DNA from: Phycisphaerae bacterium
GTDB lineage: Bacteria > Planctomycetota > Phycisphaerae > Sedimentisphaerales > Anaerohalosphaeraceae
Reading direction: 5' to 3'
NCBI GenBank assembly: GCA_012729675.1
Contig: JAAYCR010000037.1
Span: forward strand, 1-38,842
Length of the DNA: 38,842 bases
Position numbers and translations under genes: made by a program. Within the stretch, counting starts at the first letter, position 1. Each line of letters starts with the position of its first letter. Below are positions 32,492-38,842 of this stretch, piece by piece. Below the pieces are notes generated by a model that made no database searches, was not told where the DNA came from, and saw only the letters and a program-made list of their open reading frames with translations.

Positions 32492-33322
32492 ATGCAGCAT
32501 TCGGCATTTGACAACCCTGACCGACGAGGGACAACGGTGCTGGCGATCACCAGCGGTAAAGGCGGTGTAGGTAAAACCAACATCGCGGCCAACCTTTCGA
32601 TTTGTCTGGCCGACGAACACCGACGCGTGTTGCTGATGGATGCCGATCTGGGACTGGGCAATCTGGATGTGATCTTGAATATCCAAAGCCGATACAATTT
32701 ATCGCATGTTGTGTCCGGTCGTCGTCATCTCGAAGAGATCGTACATCTCGGCCCGTCGGGCGTCGAAGTGATCTGCGGCGGTTCCGGCATCGAGTTACTG
32801 GCCAACCTCAACACGTTTCAGCGTCAGCGCCTGATTGACGAGTTGGACACTCTGCACGACCGGTCGGATTTCCTGGTAATCGACACAGGTGCCGGCATTC
32901 AGTCCAGCGTCGTGGGGTTCTGCTTGGCGTCGAATGAGACGCTGGTCGTTACGACGCCTGAGCCGACGGCCATGACAGACGCCTACGCGATGATCAAGGT
33001 ACTGGCGGCCAACGACTACGCCGGACGCATCAGCCTTCTGGTCAATATGGCACGATCGGTCGGCGAGGGACGAACAGTTTATCGTCAGATTTCAGATGTA
33101 GCAAGCCGATTTTTAGACACTCCTGTTTATGAGGCTGGTGTATTGTACAGAGATGAGGCGGTCGTCAACGCAGTAAGGCAACGGACGCCTGTGCTGAAGG
33201 CCTATCCAAAATCGCCGTTTTCGACCGCGATGAATGAAATCGGCCGGCGATTGACGCAGGCATCTTATCAGAATGCCCGTTCAGACGGTTTTTTTCGTAA
33301 AGTTGTGAACTGGTTTTTCTAA
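32492..33322 (+). CDS. flhG: FlhG/YlxH-type MinD-like ATPase
   Basis: A 276-residue deviant-Walker ATPase of the ParA/MinD family. Visible motifs are ITSGKGGVGKTNIAANLS (deviant Walker A), LLMDADLGLGNLDVIL (Walker A' and switch region), FLVIDTGAGIQSSVVGF, and TTPEPTAMTDAYAMIK, the last being typical of FlhG. FlhG limits flagellar number and position together with FlhF. There is no obvious C-terminal amphipathic MinD helix, but the end FFRKVVNWFF is aromatic and basic and could touch the membrane. ATG 32492 with GGGA 8 nt upstream is preferred; ATG 32465 is in frame. flhF is not in the window. fliA follows after about 140 nt. Confidence 0.87.
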   Translation: MQHSAFDNPDRRGTTVLAITSGKGGVGKTNIAANLSICLADEHRRVLLMDADLGLGNLDVILNIQSRYNLSHVVSGRRHLEEIVHLGPSGVEVICGGSGIELLANLNTFQRQRLIDELDTLHDRSDFLVIDTGAGIQSSVVGFCLASNETLVVTTPEPTAMTDAYAMIKVLAANDYAGRISLLVNMARSVGEGRTVYRQISDVASRFLDTPVYEAGVLYRDEAVVNAVRQRTPVLKAYPKSPFSTAMNEIGRRLTQASYQNARSDGFFRKVVNWFF

Positions 33323-33461
33323 AGTCGCCTGCCGAACAGGCCGAAGAGAACCTGCTGATAATCATTTTTGTTGGTGGGTTAACAATGGCACAGTCTGGAA
33401 TAACAAGACGTAATTTTTTATCGGGAAATAAAGCCGTACGGAAAACATGGAGGTTTGAAGT

Positions 33462-34241
33462 ATGAAAGCTCCCCATATACAAATCGAACAGGTCTGGAAG
33501 GAGTTTTTTCAGACGCGATCAGAGTCCTGCCGCAATGCGCTGATGGTAAATTATCTTCAGAGCGTCAAATATACGGCCGAGAGGATATGGGTCAAGCTTC
33601 CGGACAAAGTTGACCTTGATGACCTCATTCAGGCAGGCATTTTTGGGTTGATGGACGCAATTGACGCCTTCGACCCCGAACGCGGCGTCAAATTTGAAAC
33701 GTATTGTGCGCCGCGCATTCGGGGCAGCATTCTGGATGAGCTGCGAAGCATGGACTGGGTGCCGCGACTGGTGAGGGCACGGGCGCATCAGCTTGATCGT
33801 GCGAGGGCGACGCTGGAGGCACAACTGGGCCGAATGCCGACGGAACAGGAACTGGCAACTGAAATGGAACTGGACAAAGTGGAGTTCCATCGGCTTCAAC
33901 GGGATGCCAGTGCCATCGGCCTCATTTCATTGAACAACAATTTTAATGACAACGACGGCGAAAAGGAGATTCGAGAAATCGACATTCTCGAAGATCAGCG
34001 AAGTCAAAACCCCGTTACCGAAGCCCAAAAGCGGGACTTGAAGAATCTGCTGAGCAAAGGCCTCACCCGTGCGGAAAAATTGATTCTTTTTCTATATTAT
34101 TATGAAGAAATGACGATGAAGGAGATCGGCGCAACGCTGGATTTGTCCGAGTCGCGGGTCTCGCAGATGCACTCGTCCATCATCGACCGCTTGAAATCTC
34201 AGATGAATTCTCGAAAAAAGGAGTTTGTGCTGTCGATGTAG
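33462..34241 (+). CDS. fliA: Flagellar sigma factor (sigma-28, FliA/WhiG type)
   Basis: The 259-residue product contains sigma regions 2 (VKYTAERIWVKLPDKVDLDDLIQAGIFGLMDAID, FETYCAPRIRGSILDELRSMDWVPRLVR), 3 (LEAQLGRMPTEQELATEM) and 4 (RAEKLILFLYYYEEMTMKEIGATLDLSESRVSQMHSS). The region 2-3 junction RSMDWVPR is diagnostic for sigma-28 proteins, which transcribe late flagellar and motility genes. The ATG has GGAGG 8 nt upstream. No flgM anti-sigma gene is visible nearby. It ends the merR-FlgB-like-flhG-fliA set. Confidence 0.92.
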   Translation: MKAPHIQIEQVWKEFFQTRSESCRNALMVNYLQSVKYTAERIWVKLPDKVDLDDLIQAGIFGLMDAIDAFDPERGVKFETYCAPRIRGSILDELRSMDWVPRLVRARAHQLDRARATLEAQLGRMPTEQELATEMELDKVEFHRLQRDASAIGLISLNNNFNDNDGEKEIREIDILEDQRSQNPVTEAQKRDLKNLLSKGLTRAEKLILFLYYYEEMTMKEIGATLDLSESRVSQMHSSIIDRLKSQMNSRKKEFVLSM

Positions 34242-34351
34242 CACTTTTTTATCGGCATCGCACTTCGGACACATCGATTCGACAAGGAATTATCCCCACG
34301 TTTCCGAAAAAATCCTTGCCTCGGCGGGGATTCTTCATACCATAAGCATCT

Positions 34352-35212
34352 ATGCGATCACGAAATATCAACGCAGCGATACCGGCAGCAACGGCACTGG
34401 CGACGTTCTGCCCGGCGGCCTATGCCGCCACGCCTTCCGGAGGCCATGAAGGCGTCAGCTTGTACCAGCACTTCTTCGTCGCCGGCGGCCCTATCGTGTG
34501 GCTGATCCTGCTGCCGATGTCGGTGGCGGTGGTCTATCTGACGATTGACCTGTGCTTGAGCATCCGGAAAAAACGCCTGATGCCGTCAGAACTTCCGGCA
34601 ATGCTGGCCGCACACGCCGCCCAGTATGGCACGACCTCTCTGGCGGATCGCTTTGCACGACGGCCCGCACTGGTCAGCCGGGCGGTAATCCGGGCGTTTC
34701 AGCGAAGCCAACAGCTTCATTCCGGCCCGGCCTCGGTGCGGCAGTTTGCCGCCGAGTCGCTGCAGGAGATCGGTCAAAACCTTCTGCGAACGGCCGAGTG
34801 GTGCCAGATCATCGGCAGCGTCGCACCAATGGTGGGGCTATTTGGTACTGTTCTCGGGATGATCCAGGCGTTCAATCTGCTGGGGATTGCCGACGGCCAG
34901 CCCGCCTACGACCAGCTTGCCGGGGCGATCTCGGTGGCACTGGTGACGACGTTCTGGGGGCTGATGGTGGCGATCCCGGCACTGGTGTGCTACAGCGTCT
35001 TCCGCTCGCGCATCGAGGCGTATGTCGGCGAGGCAGCGGTCGAAACCGATGTGCTGCTCGGACAAATTTTTCGCATTCAAGCGGTTGCCAAGACCGCTTC
35101 GACCTCCGAAAAAATCGCCGCCGACAAACCGCTGACCGACGATACAGAATTGATTCGGGAAGTGCTGTATATGACTGAGGCCCAGCGCGTGCCCGAAGGA
35201 GGCCGTCGGTGA
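34352..35212 (+). CDS. exbB: MotA/TolQ/ExbB proton-channel protein
   Basis: The 286-residue protein has an N-terminal signal-like segment, a first membrane helix (about 48-68, IVWLILLPMSVAVVYLTIDL), a cytoplasmic helical region, and two more helices in the conserved TolQ/ExbB channel segment (IIGSVAPMVGLFGTVLGMIQAF and AISVALVTTFWGLMVAIPALV). It would form the proton-driven motor with the adjacent ExbD-like protein. It could energise outer-membrane transport (ExbBD), cell-envelope stability (TolQR) or other work; no tonB or tol genes are visible. Its stop codon overlaps the GTG start of the next gene (GTGA). Confidence 0.85.
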   Translation: MRSRNINAAIPAATALATFCPAAYAATPSGGHEGVSLYQHFFVAGGPIVWLILLPMSVAVVYLTIDLCLSIRKKRLMPSELPAMLAAHAAQYGTTSLADRFARRPALVSRAVIRAFQRSQQLHSGPASVRQFAAESLQEIGQNLLRTAEWCQIIGSVAPMVGLFGTVLGMIQAFNLLGIADGQPAYDQLAGAISVALVTTFWGLMVAIPALVCYSVFRSRIEAYVGEAAVETDVLLGQIFRIQAVAKTASTSEKIAADKPLTDDTELIREVLYMTEAQRVPEGGRR

Positions 35213-35664
35213 ACGGCAAGTTCCTGCGCAGCCGACATGTCGAAGGCGAGGCGTTTGATATGACGCCGGTGATTGACGTGGTGTTTTTGCTGATCATTTT
35301 TTTTATGCTGGTTTGTCAGTTCATCGTCGCCGAACGGTTTCGGGTTGAAGTCCCCGACGAAATCGCCTCGGCCGTCCCGCCCAAATCCGCGGAACGCCCG
35401 CTGACAGTGACCGTCCTGCCCGACGGCGACGGCACGCTGTATGCCATCGGCAACGAGCGGCTGGACATTGACAACGCCGAGGATATCGCCCCCCTGTTTG
35501 CGGCGGCGATTGATGATTATTTTCAGACGCACCCGGCCGTCACCAACCGGGTGGTGCGGTTGCGATGCGATAAAACGGTTGCGTTCGGGTGCGTAAGGCC
35601 AGTGCTGCAGGGAATCGCCCAAAGCAGCGCAACAACGGTGGACTGGGCCGCCCGACATGAATAA
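35209..35664 (+). CDS. exbD: ExbD/TolR-family protein
   Basis: The 151-residue partner of the ExbB-like protein has a short cytoplasmic N-terminus with the family motif EAFDMTPVIDVVFLLIIFFMLV, where the membrane helix carries the conserved Asp (in VIDVVF), and a periplasmic domain containing LPDGDGTLYAIG. The start is GTG 35209 with AGGAGG 7 nt upstream, overlapping the previous stop codon, so translation is coupled. Soon after the stop codon a heptamer array fills the gap to the convergent rnc gene. Confidence 0.87.
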   Translation: MNGKFLRSRHVEGEAFDMTPVIDVVFLLIIFFMLVCQFIVAERFRVEVPDEIASAVPPKSAERPLTVTVLPDGDGTLYAIGNERLDIDNAEDIAPLFAAAIDDYFQTHPAVTNRVVRLRCDKTVAFGCVRPVLQGIAQSSATTVDWAARHE

Positions 35665-35666
35665 AC

Positions 35667-35701
35667 CATCTCCCCTCTAACCTCTATCCTCTAACTTCTA
35701 C
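35667..35701. repeat. Heptamer array between exbD and rnc
   Basis: CCTCTAA, CCTCTAT, CCTCTAA and CTTCTAC run in 7-nt register at 35674-35701, preceded by a weaker unit from 35667. It fills the short gap between convergent genes. Confidence 0.8.
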
Positions 35702-35709
35702 CCGCTTCC

Positions 35710-36414
35710 TTACTCTCCGTCGCTCTCCGGCTCGATGACCTTCAGTTCAATCAATGCATTGTATGCGGCCAGTTGCTCGGCGTCCTTCTTGGTAACGCCC
35801 CACGCCCCCGGAAACCGCCGATGATCCATCACCACCGCGACCTCAAAGCACTTGTTGTGGTCCGGCCCCTTTTCGTCCAGCAGTTCGTAATACGGCGTCC
35901 GGTTAAACTCCCGCTGGCAATACTGTTGAAGAACGGACTTGAAATTATTCTGATGCTGCTCGGCGTCCACCTGGCTGATCAGCGGGTCAAACTGCCGCAG
36001 GATAAACTTTTCCGCCGCCTCAAAGCCGCCGTCAAAATAGATCGCCGCAATCACCGCCTCCAGACACGCCGCGGCAATCGAGCCGCTGATCGCCCGGCAT
36101 TTGTCCGTGCCTTTGCCAACCCGCAGAAAATCGGTCAACCCCAGCGCGTTGGTCAGATCGGCACAGGTCTTGCGCGACACGAGCATGCTTTTAATTTTGG
36201 TCAAATCGCCTTCCTGATACGTCGGAAAACGATCGTACAGGGCACGGCAGATCACAAGGCTCATGACGCAATCGCCCATAAACTCAAGACGCTCGTTGCT
36301 TTTGAGGCGGTCGCTGGCCAGTGAGGAATGTGTAAAGGTTTCGTCCAGTATGGAGGGGTCGTTGAATTGATACTCCAGCAGTTGCTCAATCTGCCGTACC
36401 TTTTCGGCGTCCAT
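35710..36414 (-). CDS. rnc: Ribonuclease III
   Basis: The 234-residue double-strand-specific RNase matures rRNA and structured RNAs. The RNase III signature is NERLEFMGDCVMSLVICRAL (Met in place of the usual Leu), with the second metal-binding cluster in AACLEAVIAAIYFDGGF. A double-stranded RNA-binding domain follows (about 160-230, FKSVLQQYCQREFNRTPYYELL, then the basic KKDAEQLAAYNAL end). The ATG has GGGAAG about 8 nt upstream. It is convergent with exbD. The candidate small RNA and several hairpins in the window could be substrates, but that is speculation. Confidence 0.95.
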   Translation of the reverse strand: MDAEKVRQIEQLLEYQFNDPSILDETFTHSSLASDRLKSNERLEFMGDCVMSLVICRALYDRFPTYQEGDLTKIKSMLVSRKTCADLTNALGLTDFLRVGKGTDKCRAISGSIAAACLEAVIAAIYFDGGFEAAEKFILRQFDPLISQVDAEQHQNNFKSVLQQYCQREFNRTPYYELLDEKGPDHNKCFEVAVVMDHRRFPGAWGVTKKDAEQLAAYNALIELKVIEPESDGE

Positions 36415-36558
36415 AGTCGTTGCTTCCCGGCTGGGCAGGCAGATTTCGAATATCGCCGTTTCCGGGCGACATTCGGAATACGCCTTGCGGTTTCATTTCC
36501 AAAAGAAGCATTATACCCGCTGCCGGGGACACTGTCAAGGCCGGCCTTGGCGGCGTGG

Positions 36559-36894
36559 CTAATTGGCAAATTGCAGCGACGCCAGCGCCAGCACCTGGTC
36601 GTCGAGAAAATCAAACACCACGTCCAGCCCGGTCAGCGTGAAAATTGAGCGGGTTTTTGGCTGGACGGAGGACAGGACCAGCCGTCGGTCGTTGTCAAAC
36701 AAGGTCTTACGGAGCTTGAGCAGTTTGGCGATGCTCGACGACGTGACGATCTGCACCTCGGCAAAATCGATGATCACATCTTTTTCCGGCTGCTCGGCCG
36801 CCATGGAAATGGCCGTCGCCAGCTCCTCGCCCATATACGGCTCGGGCGCCAAGCTCACCAAAATCACCGTATCAGACCAGTTTTGAATACCCAT
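36559..36894 (-). CDS. STAS-domain anti-sigma factor antagonist
   Basis: A 111-residue single STAS domain of the SpoIIAA/RsbV type. Such proteins bind an anti-sigma kinase when unphosphorylated and release its target. The phosphorylatable Ser lies in VTSSSIAKLLKLRK (about residue 53), where the family usually has D-S-S/T. The ATG has AGGAG 6 nt upstream. The nearest gene for a partner, the RsbU-like phosphatase at 11131-12432, is 24 kb away; no anti-sigma kinase is adjacent, although the kinase-like gene at 30658 carries an ATPase domain of the same superfamily. A link is conjecture. Confidence 0.82.
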   Translation of the reverse strand: MGIQNWSDTVILVSLAPEPYMGEELATAISMAAEQPEKDVIIDFAEVQIVTSSSIAKLLKLRKTLFDNDRRLVLSSVQPKTRSIFTLTGLDVVFDFLDDQVLALASLQFAN

Positions 36895-36997
36895 ATAAAT
36901 CTCCTGAATATAAATAATACCGTTACAGGCATTCTATCGACATGCCGACGGGGGCGATTAAGCAAAAAAAGCTCGCTTCCCAAAACCGGTGATGTTA

Positions 36998-37361
36998 ATT
37001 CCAGACCCGTCTCATCCTTTTATTCAGGCGATTGGCTTTGAATTGGGTTTGTTTTTTTCAGTCATCAGTTGTCAGTTATCAGTAAACAGTTGTGGAATAG
37101 TATCTTACGTTTTTTGCACAATAGAAAATTGGGTTTGTTTGTTCATTTTTCAGGAGTCAGGAGTCAGGAGACAGGAGTCAGAAGGTCGAATTTTGCTTGT
37201 TTTATGGTTTTTAGACACAGATTAACACCGATTAAGGGGATTGTTGTCTTTATCACGAAAAGCACGAAGATTTTTTGTGACGGGTTAGTCATTATTTTCC
37301 TCCATTCGGACGGTGTGCCCGATTAGGTGAGTATTATACCACAAAACAGGCCGAAAGGCAA
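36998..37361 (-). repeat. Dispersed intergenic element, copy 2 (inverted)
   Basis: The reverse complement repeats the architecture of 2704-3040: TTGCCT-N17-TATAAT (37361-37333), a hairpin with the same stem kept by a G-U pair (37307-37311 with 37317-37321), GGAGG, and an ATG at 37292. The core differs (10-nt units near 37215-37235 and 9-nt units at 37252-37269). The tail is nearly identical, including a stretch of about 50 nt around ACTGATA, ACTGACA, ACTGATG. It carries one more CCTGACT-type heptamer than copy 1. Confidence 0.8.
37058..37185. repeat. Two heptamer arrays in element copy 2
   Basis: TCAGTCA, TCAGTTG, TCAGTTA, TCAGTAA (37058-37085) and CAGGAGT, CAGGAGT, CAGGAGA, CAGGAGT, CAGAAGG (37151-37185), all in 7-nt register. 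Confidence 0.85.
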
Positions 37362-37371
37362 GGGGAAGGGA

Positions 37372-37476
37372 TTGACGATGGACGATGGACGAAGGGGGAA
37401 GGGATGGACGATGGACGAGGGGCGAAAGGGGAAGGGATTGACGATGGACGATGGACGATGGACGATGGACGAAGGG
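37372..37476. repeat. Heptamer minisatellite, TGGACGA family
   Basis: At least a dozen units, mainly TGGACGA and TTGACGA with AGGGGGA-type variants and a few register shifts. The same motif in the opposite orientation ends the thpR gene at 7420-7447. Confidence 0.85.
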
Positions 37477-37532
37477 GGGATTTTGTATTGCCGATTTCCT
37501 GTTTCCTATTTTCGATTTGGGGTCGAATTATT

Positions 37533-37561
37533 TTGGTTGTAGTTGAGAGGGGATGTATAAT
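37533..37561 (+). promoter_or_regulatory. Promoter of a gene probably interrupted by the IS
   Basis: TTGGTT, 17-nt spacer, TATAAT. Downstream lie AGGAG (37606-37610) and ATG (37617), 6 nt before the IS end. Confidence 0.5.
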
Positions 37562-37616
37562 ATGGGCGGCTGCGGCGGGCGGTGAGGCGACGGAGAGACT
37601 AAAACAGGAGTCAATA

Positions 37617-37646
37617 ATGAGTTGTAATCGCCACTACTTCATCTGA
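37617..37646 (+). pseudogene. Start-codon remnant of a gene cut by the IS element
   Basis: A full expression signal (promoter at 37533-37561, AGGAG, 6-nt spacing, ATG 37617) leads into only six bases of host sequence before the IS left end at 37623. The frame then reads MSCNRHYFI and stops inside the IS. The rest of the gene would lie beyond the right edge of the window, so its identity is unknown. Confidence 0.4.
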
Positions 37647-38716
37647 CAAACAATAGTATTCTGTTCAATTGTTGACTGTAAGCTGTCGTCCAGTTTTTTT
37701 GCTTTTGCCAATGGTAATGAATCTTCAAACGTTACCATGGGCGTTTTGCCGTAACAATATCTTCCGCTGTGCGTTCGCTCGTTGTTATACCAGTCCATCC
37801 AATTATCCAGATCGGCCTGCAATTCGTCAATACTCTTGTATAATTTTTTACGAAACGCGACGGCGTAAAACTCACTCTGCATCGTTTTATGAAACCGCTC
37901 ACAGATGCCGTTGGTCTGTGGATGACGAGCTTTCGTCCGGCTGTGATCGATGTCTTCCAGCGTCAAATACAACTGGTATTCATGATGTTCCCGTTTGCCG
38001 CAATATTCGGTGCCGCGGTCCGTCAGCATCCGCAGCAGCGGTATGTCATGCTGTTCAAAGAAAGGAACGACCCGATCATTCAGGATTTCCGCAGCGACCA
38101 ACGCATTCTTACGGTCGTACAGTTTGGCAAACGCCACCCGGGTATAGGTGTCGATGACCGTCTGCTGATAGATGCGGCCAACGCCTTTGATGTTGCCTAC
38201 GTAATACGTATCCTGAGCCACCAGATAGCCTGGATGTTCGGTTTCGATCTCACCGTGGGCTTCTTTTTCCTCTTTGGCTCGTTCCAGGGCAGCCACCTGA
38301 CTTTCGGTGAGCACCCCGCCGTCCTGGGCAACCCTGGCTTCCAGGGCCTTCAGGCGGAGCTTGAACGTTTGCAGGTCATGCCGCAGCCAGATACTGCGGA
38401 CGCCGCCGGGGGACACCAAAAGCCCCTTCTTTTTCAGCTCGTTGGACACCCGAAGCTGGCCATAGGCCGGCCGTTCAAATGCCATTTCCAGCACCGCCTT
38501 TTCAACGTCGGGATCGACCCGGTTTTTCAGGCACGGTTTCTTCCGGCTGATCTCCTGCAAGGCGGTTTCTCCGCCCGTCTCGTAAAGCTGCTGGAAGCGA
38601 TAGAATGAGTCGCGTGAGTAGCCCAGCACTTTACACGCCTGTGAGACGTTTCCGAGGTGTTTGGCCAGTTCCAGCAGGCCGACTTTGTTCTTAATGATTT
38701 TCTGATCGGTGGTCAT
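37634..38716 (-). CDS. IS481-family transposase
   Basis: The 360-residue single-ORF DDE transposase opens with an HTH region (ELAKHLGNVSQACKVLGYSRDSFYR, about residues 16-40) and an HTH-like second domain. The rve catalytic core has Asp169 (VAQDTYYVG), Asp233 (MLTDRGTEYCG) and Glu273 (GICERFHKTMQ), all present. The HPQTNG and RTHSGRYCYGKTPM segments are typical of IS481/IS3-type integrase cores. ATG 38716 follows AAAGGAG. The stop codon lies inside the left terminal repeat. The intact frame suggests a recent or still active element. Confidence 0.95.
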   Translation of the reverse strand: MTTDQKIIKNKVGLLELAKHLGNVSQACKVLGYSRDSFYRFQQLYETGGETALQEISRKKPCLKNRVDPDVEKAVLEMAFERPAYGQLRVSNELKKKGLLVSPGGVRSIWLRHDLQTFKLRLKALEARVAQDGGVLTESQVAALERAKEEKEAHGEIETEHPGYLVAQDTYYVGNIKGVGRIYQQTVIDTYTRVAFAKLYDRKNALVAAEILNDRVVPFFEQHDIPLLRMLTDRGTEYCGKREHHEYQLYLTLEDIDHSRTKARHPQTNGICERFHKTMQSEFYAVAFRKKLYKSIDELQADLDNWMDWYNNERTHSGRYCYGKTPMVTFEDSLPLAKAKKLDDSLQSTIEQNTIVCQMK

Positions 38717-38744
38717 TGTCTGACACTCCTTTCGTTGGATTTGC

Positions 38745-38791
38745 GACCGCGTAACTCCACTTCGGCTGCGCCTTCGCTCCGTTACGCGGTC
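38745..38791. repeat. 11-bp inverted repeat upstream of the transposase
   Basis: GACCGCGTAAC (38745-38755) and GTTACGCGGTC (38781-38791) are perfect inverted copies separated by 25 nt, between the right IS end and the transposase start. It could block read-through transcription from outside or hide the ribosome-binding site. Confidence 0.75.
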
Positions 38792-38842
38792 ATCTTACCA
38801 TACTTCTTTCAGTTAGTGTCAGATAAAGTCTTAACTATTACA

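Larger units (their letters stand above)
36895..37622. other. 730-nt gap with dispersed element and minisatellite
   Basis: No gene is supported apart from a start-codon remnant at 37617. The gap holds the inverted copy of the dispersed element (36998-37361), a heptamer minisatellite (37372-37476), and a promoter plus ribosome-binding site leading into the IS insertion point. Confidence 0.7.
37623..38842 (-). mobile_element. Complete IS481-type insertion sequence
   Basis: 1220 bp bounded by terminal inverted repeats: TGTAATCGCCACTACTTCATCTGACA-type left end (37623-37648) and its partner at 38817-38842, matching at 20 of 26 positions, both beginning TGTAAT and sharing ATCTGACA. The right end coincides with the last base of the window, so the target duplication cannot be checked. 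It encodes one transposase on the minus strand. Confidence 0.88.

Overview
The window looks like a chromosomal segment of a Planctomycetota bacterium, most likely Phycisphaerae-like. This is an inference from gene content: two very long LepB-type signal peptidases carrying a zinc ribbon, an acidic-linker protein with an N-terminal HTH and a C-terminal membrane anchor, a tiny lysine-rich histone-H1-like protein, RsbU/STAS signalling, and many AT-rich intergenic tandem repeats between G+C-rich genes. No rRNA, tRNA, CRISPR array or prophage was seen.

Layout. 1-3.1 kb: an exported Ig-like/PQQ-propeller protein (minus), then 1.2 kb without a convincing gene that holds a dispersed repeat element. 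3.2-10.6 kb: rpsU (plus), then a minus-strand housekeeping run (gltX, PfkB-family kinase, thpR, recA, alaS). 11.1-14.6 kb: a GAF-SpoIIE phosphatase and recQ (plus). 14.9-24.7 kb: a minus-strand run of two lepB paralogues, ffh, a small unknown gene, rpsP-trmD-rplS-yraN-truD and a MenA-like prenyltransferase. 24.8-26.3 kb: HU, cold-shock protein and HNH protein (plus), convergent with nadD. 27.4-31.4 kb: the H1-like gene, the HTH/membrane protein, an OmpA/MotB-like lipoprotein, ndk, a candidate small RNA and a histidine-kinase-like gene. 31.5-35.7 kb: a short MerR regulator with a 24-bp operator, a FlgB-like protein, FlhG, FliA and an ExbB/ExbD pair. 35.7-36.9 kb: rnc and a STAS anti-sigma antagonist (minus). 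37.62-38.84 kb: a complete IS481-type element whose right terminal repeat ends on the last base of the window.

How the genes work together. The minus-strand runs cover translation, tRNA charging and modification, ribosome assembly, membrane targeting (Ffh) and signal-peptide cleavage (LepB). MerR, FlgB-like, FlhG and FliA form a flagellar-control module. The RsbU-like phosphatase and the STAS protein are potential partners of one partner-switching pathway.

Most unusual signal. Almost every gap contains short degenerate tandem arrays with a strict 7-nt period (many unrelated motifs) or a 9-10-nt period. Several arrays start at, or run into, the stop codon of the neighbouring gene, and one overlaps a start codon. 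Two inverted copies of a roughly 310-350-bp element, 34 kb apart, share a promoter/hairpin/Shine-Dalgarno/ATG head and an array-rich tail around an interchangeable repeat core. Nearly all functional calls come from reading motifs by eye; no database search was possible.
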